A stretch of DNA of 64,000 bases from Candidatus Trichorickettsia mobilis (GCF_034366785.1 NZ_CP112932.1:806001-870000); one strand, 5' to 3'. Shown: positions 1 to 8,567, counted from the first letter of the stretch. Notes: generated from the letters alone by a model not told the origin. Numbers and translations are program-made.

Positions 1-68
1 AGAAGATTGTAGTGGAAGTAAAAAATTAAAACAAAAAAATTTGAATAGAGCTAAATTAATACAAAATT

Positions 69-599
69 ATGACTATACTTAATGTAATAACAGCGCCAGA
101 TCCAATTTTAAAAGAAAAATCTGCTGTTGTAGGACAAGTAGATGACAATGTCAGAAAATTAATGGATGATATGTTAGTAACAATGTATCATGACCATGGT
201 GTTGGTCTTTCTGCAGTACAGGTTGGAATATTGCAAAGAATTTTAGTGATTGATTTACAGGATGATAATGATCAAAGTGAAAGAGAGCAAGGTTTTTTTC
301 CACTTTTTATGGCTAATCCTGAAATTATCGAGCAATCTACAGAATTGGTGCTAGCAACAGAAGGATGCCTATCTTTGCCTGAACAAAGAGTTGAAATAGC
401 AAGGCCGGATAGTATCAAGACTAAATTTCTGGATTATACCAACAAGTCGCAAGAAATTACAGTTAGTGGTTGGTTGGCTAGGGCAATTCAACATGAGATA
501 GATCACTTAAATGGTAAGTTATTAGTAGATTACTTAAGCAATATAAAGCGCGATGTAGCCTTACGCAAACTTAAGAAATTAAAGAAGAATTGTTTGTGA
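69..599 (+). CDS. def: Peptide deformylase
   Basis: This metalloenzyme removes the formyl group from the initiator methionine of new proteins in the cytoplasm. The 176-residue protein has all three family motifs: GVGLSAVQVG near residue 46, EGCLS near residue 98 with the metal-binding Cys, and HEIDH near residue 142 with the two metal-binding His and the catalytic Glu. Length is normal for the family. The stop codon overlaps the GTG start of fmt (GTGA). That makes a def-fmt pair that handles both ends of the formylation cycle and is probably translationally coupled. It is the first gene of a tight four-gene run that continues into gapA and pgk. Confidence 0.96.
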   Translation: MTILNVITAPDPILKEKSAVVGQVDDNVRKLMDDMLVTMYHDHGVGLSAVQVGILQRILVIDLQDDNDQSEREQGFFPLFMANPEIIEQSTELVLATEGCLSLPEQRVEIARPDSIKTKFLDYTNKSQEITVSGWLARAIQHEIDHLNGKLLVDYLSNIKRDVALRKLKKLKKNCL

Positions 600-1531
600 A
601 AGTAATTTTTATGGGTACGCCAGAGTTTGCGATACCGGCTCTAAGTGAACTCATTAATTCACAAACAAATCAAGTAGTGGCAGTCTTTACTGCTGCGCCA
701 AAACCTCAAAATCGAGGGTTAAAGCAAGTTTATTCGCCAGTGCATATATTAGCAGAAAATCATCACATACCTGTCTATACTCCAAATAGTTTAAAAAAAA
801 CTGAAGTAATTGAACTAATAACATGTATAGAAGCAGATATTATAGTGGTGGCGGCCTACGGATTTTTAATTCCTAAAGAAATTTTATATGCTAAAAAATA
901 CGGATCTATTAACATTCACCCTTCTGCCTTACCAAAATATCGCGGAGCTGCTCCTTTGCAGCGAACTATAGTAAACGGTGAACAAGAAACCGCAATTTGT
1001 ATAATGCAAATGGACGAGGGGTTGGATACTGGCGATATAATTTTACAGGAGAAACTAGCGCTTAGTCCAAAGATAACTTTTTCAGAATTACATGATCAAT
1101 GCGCTGCTATTGGTGCCAGGCTTCTTATAAAAACTCTAGCAGAATATACAACTTTACCTAAAATTCCTCAAGATAATAACCAAATTATCTATGCTCATAA
1201 GTTAAAGAAAGAAGAAAGCAGAATTAATTGGGAAGAATCTGCTGATAAATTAGATTGTAAAATTCGTGGTATGAATCCATGGCCAGGAGTATATTTTGAA
1301 TATAAAGAAAAGATTATTAAAATACTAGAAGCTGATTTTGATAATCAGGAACATAATTTTATGCCAGGAACAGTAGTCAATAATGATTTAAAAATTGCTT
1401 GTGGCCAGGGCTTCTTGATAATAAAAAAATTACAACAGGCCGGTAAAAAAGTACTGATGATCAAAGATTTTTTACGAGGAGAGCCAATTTTAGCAGGAAC
1501 AAAGTTGGTAAAAGATGAACATAGCAATTAA
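596..1531 (+). CDS. fmt: Methionyl-tRNA formyltransferase
   Basis: Fmt transfers the formyl group from 10-formyl-tetrahydrofolate to Met-tRNA before translation initiation. The N-terminal catalytic domain begins KVIFMGTPEFA and carries HPSALPKYRGAAPLQ with the active-site His; the C-terminal tRNA-binding domain contains GMNPWPG. I chose the GTG at 596, which overlaps the def stop as GTGA. A TTG six bases upstream is also open but would add only two residues (311 versus 313 aa). The 3' end overlaps the start of gapA by 17 bases, so fmt and gapA share one transcript. Confidence 0.95.
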   Translation: MKVIFMGTPEFAIPALSELINSQTNQVVAVFTAAPKPQNRGLKQVYSPVHILAENHHIPVYTPNSLKKTEVIELITCIEADIIVVAAYGFLIPKEILYAKKYGSINIHPSALPKYRGAAPLQRTIVNGEQETAICIMQMDEGLDTGDIILQEKLALSPKITFSELHDQCAAIGARLLIKTLAEYTTLPKIPQDNNQIIYAHKLKKEESRINWEESADKLDCKIRGMNPWPGVYFEYKEKIIKILEADFDNQEHNFMPGTVVNNDLKIACGQGFLIIKKLQQAGKKVLMIKDFLRGEPILAGTKLVKDEHSN

Positions 1532-2510
1532 CGGGCTTGGCCGTATTGGTAGATTAGTATTTAGGTCAGCAATTGCTAGAGGTGATCATCAAATTGTTGC
1601 GCTAAACACCCCCAGTGACATCTCAACAGTTTGCCACTTAATAAATTATGATTCCATTCATGGTAGATCAGATATAATTGCTAAAGCAGGAGATAGGCAC
1701 TTAATTATTCAAGATCAACAAATTCCAGTTTTTCATCATCAGAGCCCAGCAGATATTCCATGGAAAGATTTTGACGTGGATATAGTGCTTGAATGTTCTG
1801 GTAAGTTTACGGATAAGAATAAAGCTGCTTTTCATTTAGCTAGTGGAGCTAAGAAAGTAATAATTTCTGCTCCAGCTGTTGATGTTGATAAAATTATTAT
1901 TATCGGTATAAATCATCAAGATATAGCAAAAAATGACGATATTATTTCTATAGGCTCATGTACTACTAATGCTTTAGTACCGGTGGCCAAGGTTTTACAT
2001 GATCACTTTAATATAGAAGCTGGGTATGTTACTACTATTCATGCTTATACTGGCGATCAGAACATAGTTGATGCTAGCCATAAGGATTTACAGCGTGCAC
2101 GAGCAGCATTTACTTCAATGATTCCAACAAAGACTGGAGCAGCAGCAACTATTGGATTAGTATTACCTGAATTAAAAGGAAAATTGGATGGTTCGGCAGT
2201 GAGAGTGCCGGTAGCTAATGTTTCTTTAATTGACTTTACTTTTACTGCTAGTAAAAAATTGGAAATATTCTCTATAAATGAGGCAATGATTAATGCCAGC
2301 AATAGTTATTTAAAAGGAATATTAGGGATAGCTGCTGCTAATTTAGTGTCCATTGATTTTAATCATACTAGCTATAGTTCAATTTTTGATCCTTCTGAAA
2401 CAAAAATAGTTACTCCATATTTTGCTCGAGTACTAAGTTGGTATGATAATGAGTGGGCATTTGCTCAAAGGATGCTGGATTGTTGTGATATTTTAAAAAA
2501 ATTTCTATAA
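1515..2510 (+). CDS. gapA: Glyceraldehyde-3-phosphate dehydrogenase, NADP-type signature
   Basis: This 331-residue enzyme interconverts glyceraldehyde 3-phosphate and 1,3-bisphosphoglycerate. The Rossmann motif INGLGRIGR is at the N-terminus, the catalytic Cys is at about 149 in GSCTTN, and the paired His is at about 176 in TTIHAYTGDQ. WYDNEW lies near the C-terminus. The Asp that binds the NAD ribose at position 32 in NAD-dependent enzymes is Thr here (VALNTPSD). The 187-188 pair is Ala-Ser (DASHKDL) rather than Leu-Pro. Both are features of NADP-using GAPDHs, so an anabolic role is inferred. The gene overlaps fmt and is followed one base later by pgk. Rickettsiaceae of the genus Rickettsia lack this step, so its presence is notable. 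Confidence 0.95.
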   Translation: MNIAINGLGRIGRLVFRSAIARGDHQIVALNTPSDISTVCHLINYDSIHGRSDIIAKAGDRHLIIQDQQIPVFHHQSPADIPWKDFDVDIVLECSGKFTDKNKAAFHLASGAKKVIISAPAVDVDKIIIIGINHQDIAKNDDIISIGSCTTNALVPVAKVLHDHFNIEAGYVTTIHAYTGDQNIVDASHKDLQRARAAFTSMIPTKTGAAATIGLVLPELKGKLDGSAVRVPVANVSLIDFTFTASKKLEIFSINEAMINASNSYLKGILGIAAANLVSIDFNHTSYSSIFDPSETKIVTPYFARVLSWYDNEWAFAQRMLDCCDILKKFL

Positions 2511-2511
2511 T

Positions 2512-3705
2512 ATGCTAAAGCAATTACGCGATTTAGAGATAAAAGATAAAAGAGTACTTTTAAGGTTAGACCTTAATTTACCAATCAAAGATGGTAAATT
2601 AACAGATAATACGAGAATAATTAGATCGATTCCTACTATTAACTACTTAGTGAATGCTGGGGCAAAGATCATAATAATTTCTCACTTTGGTAGACCACAT
2701 GAATTTGAGCAGCAATTTTCACTTGAACAAATAGCTGTACAGCTTAAGCAGTATTATAACCAACCAGTAAAATTTTTCAGAGAATGCATTGGCAGTAAAG
2801 CATTAGCAGCAGTTAATAGTTTAGCTGCAAGTGAAATTATGCTGTTAGAAAATTTACGCTTTCATCCTGGAGAGGAAAAATGTGACGAGGTTTTTACCAA
2901 AGAATTAGCTATTCTTGGCGATATATATATTAATGATGCATTTTCTTGTTCGCATAGAGCACACTCATCTATTGTAGGATTACCGAAATTATTGCCTGCA
3001 GCTGCAGGTCTCGGATTATTACAAGAATTAAAAAACATCGACATAATTTTACAAAAATCATCTTCGGCAACTGCTATTATAGGAGGTGCTAAAGTTTCAA
3101 CAAAAATTCAATTGTTAAATAATTTGATCAAAAAGATTGATAATTTAATAATTGTTGGGAAAATGGCAAATACATTTTTAGCAGCTTCAGAACATAAAAT
3201 TGGCAAATCCTCCAATGAACCTGAGTATTTTCAAGAAGCAAAGAATATTTTAAATATAGCAAAATCTTTAGGAAAAAATATCTTACTGCCGATTGATGTA
3301 GTGGTTGCTAACAAGCTTGAGAATGAGCAATATAATAATTGTAAAATAGTTTATCATGATCAAATCAATGAAGATGAGATAATACTCGATATAGGTACTG
3401 AAACTACAGAAAAAATATCTACTATTATTAAAAAGAGCCATATGTTAGTTTGGAATGGTCCCGCTGGGTTATTTGAAAATCCATATTTTAATTGTAGCAC
3501 AAATTACCTCGCAAGACTAATCTGGCAACAAACCAAGCATTATAATTTAAGTAGTATCATAGCAGGTGGGGATACTGTTGCCGCTATAAAAGCAACAGGA
3601 TTAGCAGTAGAAGGTTTTAGTTATATATCAACTGGTGGTGGCGCATTTCTAGAATATTTGGAAGGTAAGGATCTTCCTGGTCTCTCTGTCTTATCTATTA
3701 TCTGA
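2512..3705 (+). CDS. pgk: Phosphoglycerate kinase
   Basis: Pgk interconverts 1,3-bisphosphoglycerate and 3-phosphoglycerate with ADP/ATP. The 397-residue protein has the N-terminal substrate-binding motif VLLRLDLNLP, SHFGRP near residue 58, and the C-terminal nucleotide-domain motif GGDTVAAI followed by STGGGAFLEYLEG. Length matches the family. It starts one base after the gapA stop, so the two are made together. With only gapA and pgk in the window, the pair could shuttle carbon between triose phosphate and 3-phosphoglycerate, as in the gluconeogenic remnant of Anaplasmataceae. Whether the rest of the pathway exists elsewhere cannot be seen. Confidence 0.96.
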   Translation: MLKQLRDLEIKDKRVLLRLDLNLPIKDGKLTDNTRIIRSIPTINYLVNAGAKIIIISHFGRPHEFEQQFSLEQIAVQLKQYYNQPVKFFRECIGSKALAAVNSLAASEIMLLENLRFHPGEEKCDEVFTKELAILGDIYINDAFSCSHRAHSSIVGLPKLLPAAAGLGLLQELKNIDIILQKSSSATAIIGGAKVSTKIQLLNNLIKKIDNLIIVGKMANTFLAASEHKIGKSSNEPEYFQEAKNILNIAKSLGKNILLPIDVVVANKLENEQYNNCKIVYHDQINEDEIILDIGTETTEKISTIIKKSHMLVWNGPAGLFENPYFNCSTNYLARLIWQQTKHYNLSSIIAGGDTVAAIKATGLAVEGFSYISTGGGAFLEYLEGKDLPGLSVLSII

Positions 3706-3748
3706 GAATTATTTGACTAATATTGATAGCTTAGTGACGCTTGTGTAA

Positions 3749-4060
3749 CAAAATCTTCAATTAAATGCTTTGCGCCAAAGTAACATCAAGGATCTTTCAT
3801 TATCCGATAATTCTTTAAATGGTGCTGGAATAAATAACTTGTTAATATTAATGGATAAATTAGAATATCTAGATATAGGATCAAACGAGAGTACTATTAC
3901 TGAAACACAACTAAAATCGTTTTTGCAGTCAGCACTTACTGCAAAAACTACTCAGTTTTCGCCCACTAAGACCTTGTGCTTGAATGAGCTGGAATTTGAC
4001 AATGCCACAGACGCTGATCAAAGTGTACTTACAGGATTAGCTGATGATTGCATTGACTAA
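3749..4060 (+). pseudogene. Leucine-rich-repeat protein remnant
   Basis: An open stretch of about 100 codons begins right after an in-frame TAA, has no ATG, and could start only at a TTG (3770). The sequence fits one to two LRR units (IKDLSLSDNSLNGAGINNLL, then LEYLDIGSNES), like the ribonuclease-inhibitor-type LRRs of the larger protein at 30427-32724. The C-terminal half (LTAKTTQFSPTKTLCLNELEF) is still LRR-like. No ribosome binding site is visible. I read it as the 3' end of a decayed LRR gene. A short expressed protein from TTG is possible but less likely. Confidence 0.55.
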
Positions 4061-4105
4061 TATTAAATTTTTATAGAACAAATCTAATAATGCCGTTTAA
4101 TCTTT

Positions 4106-4138
4106 CTATAATCTCACTATTTGATAGTGAGATTATAG
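4106..4138. terminator. Perfect 14-bp hairpin between LRR remnant and bamD
   Basis: A perfect 14-base inverted repeat (4106-4119 and 4125-4138, arms CTATAATCTCACTA / TAGTGAGATTATAG) is separated by a 5-base loop. It is followed by an AT-rich stretch but not a clean T-run. Its place after the pgk/LRR-remnant segment and before bamD suits a terminator. The rest of 3706-4217 holds only the LRR remnant. Confidence 0.5.
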
Positions 4139-4220
4139 TCAAGTTAAATTTTCCTTGTCTGAAGTTATTCATCTCGTGTATAAATATGGCTAAAGATACT
4201 TAAGAGAGTGCTATATAGTG

Positions 4221-4967
4221 ATGAAGATGAAATTTTCTTGCCTAATCATATTAGGATTATTATTTGTTGGTTGTAAAAGCAAGAAGAAGGATGACGATAT
4301 TGTTGTTCCTGCTACAGAATTATATGCCAATGCTTTAGTTCTACTTGAAAAAAACAAATATAATGATGCTGCTACAGAATTTGGTAAGGTGTTTTTACAG
4401 CACCCAGGAAACTTAGTTACGCCGCAAGCTGAGTTAATGCATGCTTATTCTTTGTTTTTAGCAACTGAATATGAAGAAGCTGTTGATGTATTAGATACAT
4501 TCATCAAATTACATCCAATGAACATAGACATCGCATATGCATATTATCTTAAAGGATTATCGTATTATATGCAAATTTCCAATGTTCACCTTGATCAATC
4601 TAGAACAAGCCTAGCCAAGGCAAGTTTTGATGATGTGATTCAACGTTTTCCTGGAACTAAATATGCTATAGATGCAGCATTAAAAATTGACCTGGTGAAT
4701 GATCATCTTGCTGGAAAAGAGATGGAAATAGGACGCTATTATTTACGCATTAAAAACCCGATTGCAGCTATTCTTAGATTTCAAAATGTAATAGAGCAAT
4801 ACCAAACTACTTCTCATACTTCAGAGGCTTTGTATCGATTAGTTTTAGGGTATAAGTTGCTTGGATTAAATGAGGATGCTAAAAAATATGCTGCGGTACT
4901 TGGGCATAATTATCCAGCAAGTACGTGGTATAAGCATGCCTATGCTTTGGTAACTAAGGAAGAATAA
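4221..4967 (+). CDS. bamD: Outer membrane assembly lipoprotein BamD
   Basis: BamD is an essential lipoprotein of the beta-barrel assembly machine on the inner face of the outer membrane. From the ATG at 4221 the protein starts MKMKFSCLIILGLLFVGC, a lipoprotein signal peptide with the lipidated Cys at about residue 18. TPR-type helical repeats follow (ELYANALVLLEKNKYNDAA, AELMHAYSLFLATEYEEAV and others), about 248 residues in all. A GTG one codon upstream (4218) is also open. recN follows immediately, a pairing often seen in alphaproteobacteria. bamE is present at 58754-59215 in this window. Confidence 0.92.
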   Translation: MKMKFSCLIILGLLFVGCKSKKKDDDIVVPATELYANALVLLEKNKYNDAATEFGKVFLQHPGNLVTPQAELMHAYSLFLATEYEEAVDVLDTFIKLHPMNIDIAYAYYLKGLSYYMQISNVHLDQSRTSLAKASFDDVIQRFPGTKYAIDAALKIDLVNDHLAGKEMEIGRYYLRIKNPIAAILRFQNVIEQYQTTSHTSEALYRLVLGYKLLGLNEDAKKYAAVLGHNYPASTWYKHAYALVTKEE

Positions 4968-6614
4968 ATGCTCTATAACCTCTCTATTAGAAACTTTATC
5001 TTGATAGAAGAGTTAGATCTTGAGTTTCAGTCAGGATTGTGCGTAATCACAGGTGAAACTGGTGCTGGTAAATCTATTTTACTAAAAGCATTGCTTTTTT
5101 GTTTAAATGGTAAATTAATCGATAATGTCATCAGACATGGTACTGATTCATGCACGGTTATTGCTACCTTTGCGCTATCTAAAAATATCAAAGAGATATT
5201 GCTACAATTGCAAATTGAAAGTGAAAATGAGTTGGTAATAAGGCGTAGTCAAACATCAGATAATCGCAAGAAATTTTTGATCAACGACCAAGTAGTTACT
5301 GCCAAAACTGTAACTATGATTGCTGATCTTTTATTTGAGTTACATGGACAAAATACTCATACCGCTTTACTAAAATCTTCATCACACTTAGATCATCTCG
5401 ATGATTACGGTAATCTAACTGATTTGCGCAAAACACTGGTCAGTGAATATAATAAGTTGCATAATATAAAATCCCAGCTTAAAGAAATCTCTGACCAGCA
5501 GCAAGAGACCTTGCGTGAAATTGAATATTTACAATTTATTACTGATGAATTGTCGACAATAAACGTTAAAATTGATGAAGAGGAGCATCTAGCTGATTTA
5601 AGACGTAACTTACAAAATCGAGATAAAGAGCTACAATTATTTCATGATCTTTTATTACAGCTAGAAGCACCAGAACTATCTCAAGCAATTAATCGTGCTA
5701 ACCGCATTATTAGTCGTATCAACCAAGCAGATCAGCGTTTTGTTAATATCCGTCAACAATTGGAAGAAGCTGACAATAATCTGGCAGAAGCCAAACAACA
5801 ATTACAAGATATTATCGCTAATCTAGCAACCGATGAGCACAACCTTGATACAATAGAAGAAAGGTTATTTATTATCAAAGGGCTAGTGCGTAAATATGGG
5901 GTATCATCAGCTAATCAATTGCCTGATTTTCTTGTAAGTACAAAATTAAAATTATTAGAGTTACAACAAAAAATTGCTAATAGTAGCAACTTACATCAAC
6001 AACTTAAAGCACTTGAAAGTGAATATTTAGATCTAGCCAAAATACTATCCGAAAAACGTATAACAGTAGCCTTAGCACTTGAAGCAAGTATACAACAGGA
6101 ATTAGCACTGTTACAAATGGAGAAAGTGTTATTCAAAGTAGAGCGTACCATTAAGCCGGTAGCTGATGTTACCGGCATTGATGAAGTGCGTTTTACCGCT
6201 TCTACTAACCCAGGAATGCCATATACTGCAATAGATAAGATTGCTTCAGGTGGAGAATTATCGCGTTTTATGTTGGCATTAAAATCAACTCTTGTAGCTA
6301 ATGAAGCAATACCATTAGTAATTTTTGACGAAATTGATACTGGCGTTAGTGGTACAGTAGCAGATAGTATTGGTAATCGTTTAAAACAACTAGCTAGAAT
6401 TTCTCAAGTTATAGTGATAACTCACCAACCTCAGGTAGCTGCAAAAGCTGATCAACATCTTTTAGTCAGTAAAATGCACTTCAATGAACAAACAAGAGTT
6501 ATTGCTCGTATCCTTACCAAATCAGAAAGAGTACAAGTACTGGCACAAATGATTGCTGGTAAAACAATTACTGAAAATAGTGTTAAGGCAGCGCAGGATT
6601 TACTTGCATATTAG
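4968..6614 (+). CDS. recN: DNA repair ATPase RecN
   Basis: RecN is an SMC-like ATPase that acts at DNA double-strand breaks. The 548-residue protein has a Walker A motif GETGAGKS near residue 30, a central coiled coil (about 150-370), and C-terminal ABC signature ASGGELSRF and Walker B VIFDEIDTGVSG. ITHQPQVAA corresponds to the switch His region. Length is close to the E. coli protein. The ATG abuts the bamD stop, indicating co-translation. The 173 bp after it contain nothing I can identify. Confidence 0.95.
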   Translation: MLYNLSIRNFILIEELDLEFQSGLCVITGETGAGKSILLKALLFCLNGKLIDNVIRHGTDSCTVIATFALSKNIKEILLQLQIESENELVIRRSQTSDNRKKFLINDQVVTAKTVTMIADLLFELHGQNTHTALLKSSSHLDHLDDYGNLTDLRKTLVSEYNKLHNIKSQLKEISDQQQETLREIEYLQFITDELSTINVKIDEEEHLADLRRNLQNRDKELQLFHDLLLQLEAPELSQAINRANRIISRINQADQRFVNIRQQLEEADNNLAEAKQQLQDIIANLATDEHNLDTIEERLFIIKGLVRKYGVSSANQLPDFLVSTKLKLLELQQKIANSSNLHQQLKALESEYLDLAKILSEKRITVALALEASIQQELALLQMEKVLFKVERTIKPVADVTGIDEVRFTASTNPGMPYTAIDKIASGGELSRFMLALKSTLVANEAIPLVIFDEIDTGVSGTVADSIGNRLKQLARISQVIVITHQPQVAAKADQHLLVSKMHFNEQTRVIARILTKSERVQVLAQMIAGKTITENSVKAAQDLLAY

Positions 6615-6787
6615 CATATTGACCGAGCTGTTCAGTTGTCGCAAAAAAGTGACGTTGTTAAGAATATTATAAAATTTGAAAACATGATACATGCACACAG
6701 CCTATTTAGTTTCTAAATGCACAACAAACAGCAATAATTTTGTTGTAAATTTCAATGAAAATTTATGCGCCTTATCCTAAACTGACA

Positions 6788-7126
6788 TTACCAAGCATTC
6801 TTAATAATTATTGGTAATTTATATGGTCTGACAATAGCCAGATCAAATCTAACTTGATAATGTTGATATTTTGGATGGCGTGATAGAAAGGCGTCGGCCG
6901 CTCTAGTAATTCTTTTTCGTTGTTGATGACGTAATACTTCACCATAATCGCCGTCTGTACTTCTGGCTTTAACTTCAATAAATACAATATTTTTGCCGCG
7001 TAATGCTATTAAATCAATTTCTCCGGCACAATTTCTCATCCGATGTTGTAAGATTTGATAAAACCTCAGTTTATAAAGAAAAACAGTTAAATATTCCGCT
7101 GCTAGTCCAAAATAATAATGTTTCAT
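6788..7126 (-). CDS. YraN family (UPF0102) nuclease-like protein
   Basis: A 112-residue protein of the UPF0102/YraN family, predicted to have an endonuclease-like fold of the Holliday-junction resolvase type. The typical core is present: GEIDLIA followed by NIVFIEVKAR, with the conserved Glu/Asp and Lys of the fold. The biological role of the family is not firmly established. The ATG follows immediately after the stop codon of the coiled-coil gene on the same strand, so translation of the two is probably coupled. Confidence 0.88.
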   Translation of the reverse strand: MKHYYFGLAAEYLTVFLYKLRFYQILQHRMRNCAGEIDLIALRGKNIVFIEVKARSTDGDYGEVLRHQQRKRITRAADAFLSRHPKYQHYQVRFDLAIVRPYKLPIIIKNAW

Positions 7127-7873
7127 TTAATCTAAAATTAGCGTAGCAAATTCGCAATCCAAATCTCTAGTAAATTGCTCTCTTATAGTTAAAAATTGAG
7201 CTATATTTATATCTTTATATTTATTATATTTATTTTCAATTAGCGCATTTGCTCGTGATTGTAGATAGCTACGGTAAATAAGTGGGCATTTCATTAATTT
7301 AGAATTAATCAAAGGTTGAAGTTTTTTAGTTAATACTTCCTTATTATCGGTTGCGATTTGAGCACATTCTTCCGTTTGAGTTCCCGCTTCACAAACTTGC
7401 TTTTGCACCGGCACTTGAGAATTGTTAACATCTTTAACTAATATCAACTTTCCATTTGTACCTTCTATTATTCTTGCGTTTGGTCCATACTTAGCTATTA
7501 GTGTTTCGTATATTTCTATCATTCTAGCAACAATATCTCTAGATTCTTTTACTAATTCTCTGGATTCTTTTAAAGTTTCAATATGTTTATAAGTAAGATC
7601 CCTTGATTCTTTTAAAGTTTCAATATGTTTATAAGTAAGATCCCTTGATTCTTTTAAAGTTTCAATATGTTTACGAGTAAGTTCTATAGATTGTCTTAAA
7701 ATATCTGAGCCTTCATTGTTTATAGTAATTAGCTTATCTGTTAGTCTGATTCTTCTATCTACATTAGCAATTTGTTGATTAAGATTATCAATAATTGCTT
7801 GTCTTCGAGTGTCAGGTACAGCGACGTTAGACGCCGCTATACTAGGTAGTGATATATTTATGTTAACAGCCAT
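7127..7873 (-). CDS. Coiled-coil protein with a 14-residue tandem repeat
   Basis: I do not recognise this 248-residue protein. Residues about 30-125 form a long coiled coil containing a 14-residue unit (KHIETLKESRDLTY) repeated in tandem: two exact copies, a third partial copy, and a diverged copy before them. Fourteen residues equal two heptads. In DNA this is a nearly perfect 42-bp repeat at about 7545-7675, which could gain or lose units by slippage without a frameshift. The C-terminal half is charged, with three Cys. No signal peptide or membrane segment is seen. GAGG before the ATG is a good ribosome binding site. The stop abuts the yraN start. Confidence 0.7.
   Translation of the reverse strand: MAVNINISLPSIAASNVAVPDTRRQAIIDNLNQQIANVDRRIRLTDKLITINNEGSDILRQSIELTRKHIETLKESRDLTYKHIETLKESRDLTYKHIETLKESRELVKESRDIVARMIEIYETLIAKYGPNARIIEGTNGKLILVKDVNNSQVPVQKQVCEAGTQTEECAQIATDNKEVLTKKLQPLINSKLMKCPLIYRSYLQSRANALIENKYNKYKDINIAQFLTIREQFTRDLDCEFATLILD
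7545..7675. repeat. 42-bp in-frame tandem repeat
   Basis: About two and a half nearly identical 42-bp units, each containing GATTCTTTTAAAGTTTCAAT on the plus strand, lie inside the coiled-coil gene. The unit is a multiple of 3 and encodes two heptads, so copy-number change would lengthen or shorten the coiled coil in phase. Confidence 0.85.
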
Positions 7874-7898
7874 AAAAACCTCTTTAATTTAACATATA

Positions 7899-8166
7899 TT
7901 ATACTATATCAAGATTATGGTGTCCTAATCCCATAGCCTCTACTTCATCAGGATTAACAGCTAAATGCTGATTGTCTGATATAATTTTATCAAATTGAGT
8001 TTTAAGTTCTAGATATTTTATATTACCTTCATACATTTTTTGCTGAAGTTCTTGTATTTTTGCTGCTTTGACAGCATCAGATTCTTGCCAATAAGCAACT
8101 TGTCTTTGTAGATCAACTTTATCCTGTTTTAATTCAGCTTTATCAGCTTTTAGCTCTTGATTAGCG
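7899..8166 (-). pseudogene. 5'-truncated coiled-coil gene fragment
   Basis: Reading leftward from about 8166, the frame is open for roughly 90 codons to a TAA at 7899-7901. It encodes a Lys/Gln/Glu-rich coiled coil (QELKADKAELKQDKVDLQ, then KIQELQQKMYEGNIKYLELK) ending HHNLDIV. The only internal Met codons lie deep in the frame, and upstream the frame stops at once. The upstream boundary coincides with GAGAGTGTTCAG, the terminus of the repeat called type E here. I infer the 5' end was removed by that insertion. It lies just upstream of the other coiled-coil gene on the same strand, so the two may have been an operon or related genes. Confidence 0.6.
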
Positions 8167-8205
8167 AGAGTGTTCAGTTAGATATACTCGTTTAACTTGA
8201 ATAGT
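8166..8205 (+). repeat. Type E repeat, left end only
   Basis: GAGAGTGTTCAG followed by a variant of the usual inner sequence matches the left ends of the type E copies at 39246 and 60677. No right end is nearby, so this copy is truncated or was overrun by the following elements. It marks the break of the coiled-coil fragment. Confidence 0.6.
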
Positions 8206-8221
8206 TTGATAAATATAAACC

Positions 8222-8317
8222 AATGTCATCCAGAACCATGCCCTGAACTTGTTTCACGGGTTGTTTCAGGATCTCATCAATTCGCAAGAGATCCTGAAAT
8301 AAATTCAGGATGACATT
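8222..8317. repeat. Type A palindromic element (copy 1)
   Basis: A 96-bp palindrome with ends AATGTCATCC and GGATGACATT. Inside are paired CAGGATCTCAT / GAGATCCTGAA arms. A closely matching copy is at 60931-61026 and a decayed one at 18110-18195. The design resembles intergenic palindromes that are widespread in alphaproteobacterial genomes. Confidence 0.8.
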
Positions 8318-8320
8318 AGA

Positions 8321-8463
8321 GGCTGTCAGATCAGTAGATATAAGAGAGGAATTTTTAGGAAAAACGAAGTCGAGTACCGCAAGCAGTTCCCTTTGTTTGT
8401 TGCGGAACTTCGACTGCGTTTTGACAACAAAATTACCTCTTATATAGACTGATCTGACAGGCT
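8321..8463. repeat. Type B palindromic element
   Basis: A 143-bp palindrome with outer arms of about 25 bp (CTGTCAGATCAGT..ATATAAGAG and its complement) and an inner second palindrome around GAAGTCGAGT..GCAGTTCC / GGAACTTCGACTGC. It directly follows the type A element. After it, TTAGACCTCTCTC resembles the end of the palindrome inside rlmJ. The remaining stretch to 8567 holds nothing else I can identify. Confidence 0.75.
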
Positions 8464-8567
8464 CTTAGACCTCTCTCACAAACTCTTCATTTGCACGGAG
8501 TATAGTGTTTATAGAGTAGACGGATTGTAGATGGCCAGAACGATAATTCATAAATAATTGAGTATAT

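Noticed and set aside
1-82. Possible C-terminal end of a gene entering from the left
   Set aside because: Two frames are briefly open (to 29 and to 82), but neither gives recognisable sequence, and the longer one overlaps def.
1515-2510. gapA as erythrose-4-phosphate dehydrogenase (Epd)
   Set aside because: The central segments (SMIPTKTGAAATIG, AVRVPVANVSLID) and Cys-His spacing are those of GAPDH, and it is paired with pgk; Epd is therefore less likely, though not excluded by sequence alone.
7545-7675. Direct repeats that could suggest a small CRISPR array
   Set aside because: The units are contiguous without unique spacers, 42 bp long and in frame within a coiled-coil gene. No cas genes are in the window.
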